From: Clostridia bacterium
GTDB taxonomy: Bacteria > Bacillota_A > Clostridia > Oscillospirales > UBA929
Length of the DNA stretch: 30,761 bases
Assembly: GCA_026001245.1 (NCBI GenBank)
Contig: BNZR01000007.1
Coordinates: 1-30,761 of the forward strand
Direction of reading: 5' to 3'
Part shown: positions 30,689 through 30,761 of the stretch, one piece after another
How the letters are laid out: the number at the start of each line of letters is the position of its first letter
How positions within the stretch are numbered: the stretch's first letter is position 1
Notes under the pieces: generated by a model
Database searches by the model: none
What the model was told of the DNA's origin: nothing
Seen by the model: only the letters and a program-made list of their open reading frames with translations
Made by a program: the position numbers and the translations under genes

Positions 30689-30695
30689 ATTTTTT
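30664..30695 (+). terminator. Terminator of the rightward peptide transcript
   Basis: Stem aaccgcc with ggcggtt, loop tttc, six T after it and six A before it; nearly the same hairpin as at 30266. Confidence 0.92.
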
Positions 30696-30710
30696 GCAAT
30701 TTCTCCGTAG

Positions 30711-30729
30711 GGGCGATTATTAATCGCCC
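30711..30729. repeat. Palindrome at the right edge
   Basis: gggcgatta and taatcgccc flank a single central base. A degenerate tandem of cgtaaccc-like units follows to the window end. It looks like an end of an interspersed repeat. Confidence 0.6.
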
Positions 30730-30761
30730 GCGTATCCCCCGTAACCCGCGTACCCCCCGTT

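Overview
The window looks like a fairly GC-rich Gram-positive Clostridia genome, and the Oscillospirales/Ruminococcaceae area is my best guess. The basis is strong Shine-Dalgarno sites, near-consensus sigma-A promoters, tRNA genes with encoded CCA ends, and a typical Firmicutes gene set (ECF S component, RarA, LytR-CpsA-Psr protein, PspC, DUF975, HicAB, AGCS symporter, flagellin behind a sigma-D type promoter). No rRNA, CRISPR array, transposase or integrase is visible.

Layout. 1-1095 is a broken GH31 glycosidase: its N-terminal 34 codons lie on the minus strand and its middle on the plus strand, joined through a 5-nt inverted microhomology. 1143-2480 (minus) is a dihydrolipoamide dehydrogenase-like flavoprotein without the redox cysteines. 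2627-3762 holds an ECF S component and a GDT1-type cation transporter. 3731-6134 (minus) holds rarA and wecB. 6243-12373 is a colinear run: metA, an alpha/beta-hydrolase-like protein lacking the serine nucleophile, hflK, hflC, trxB and an AGCS symporter. 12447-16544 is a compact phage-derived island (scaffold-like protein, N4-gp56-type capsid, putative structural proteins, holin) with no terminase, portal or integrase. 16548-20052 (minus) runs serC, pspC, serA, LCP. hicAB diverges from serC through overlapping promoters.

21196-22302 is flagellin with a long leader. 22393-25579 is a discrete, visibly AT-richer unit between two terminators: a secreted papain-like peptidase with a propeptide, two near-identical lipoproteins, and two small membrane proteins. 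25720-26376 is a multi-pass membrane protein. 26423-29537 (minus) is an operon of an M20-like protein missing several catalytic ligands, a membrane diguanylate cyclase and a DUF975 protein. 29673-30258 carries five tRNA genes (Val, Asp, Phe, Gly, Cys).

The most interesting element is the last 430 bases. Two near-consensus promoters face each other across an open frame for a 29-residue hydrophobic peptide with a perfect ribosome binding site. The two predicted transcripts share an inverted 5' sequence, and the whole unit is bracketed by near-identical terminators, the first directly after tRNA-Cys. This has the architecture of a type I toxin-antitoxin locus that I do not recognise. A second theme is that three enzyme-fold proteins lack their family's catalytic residues.
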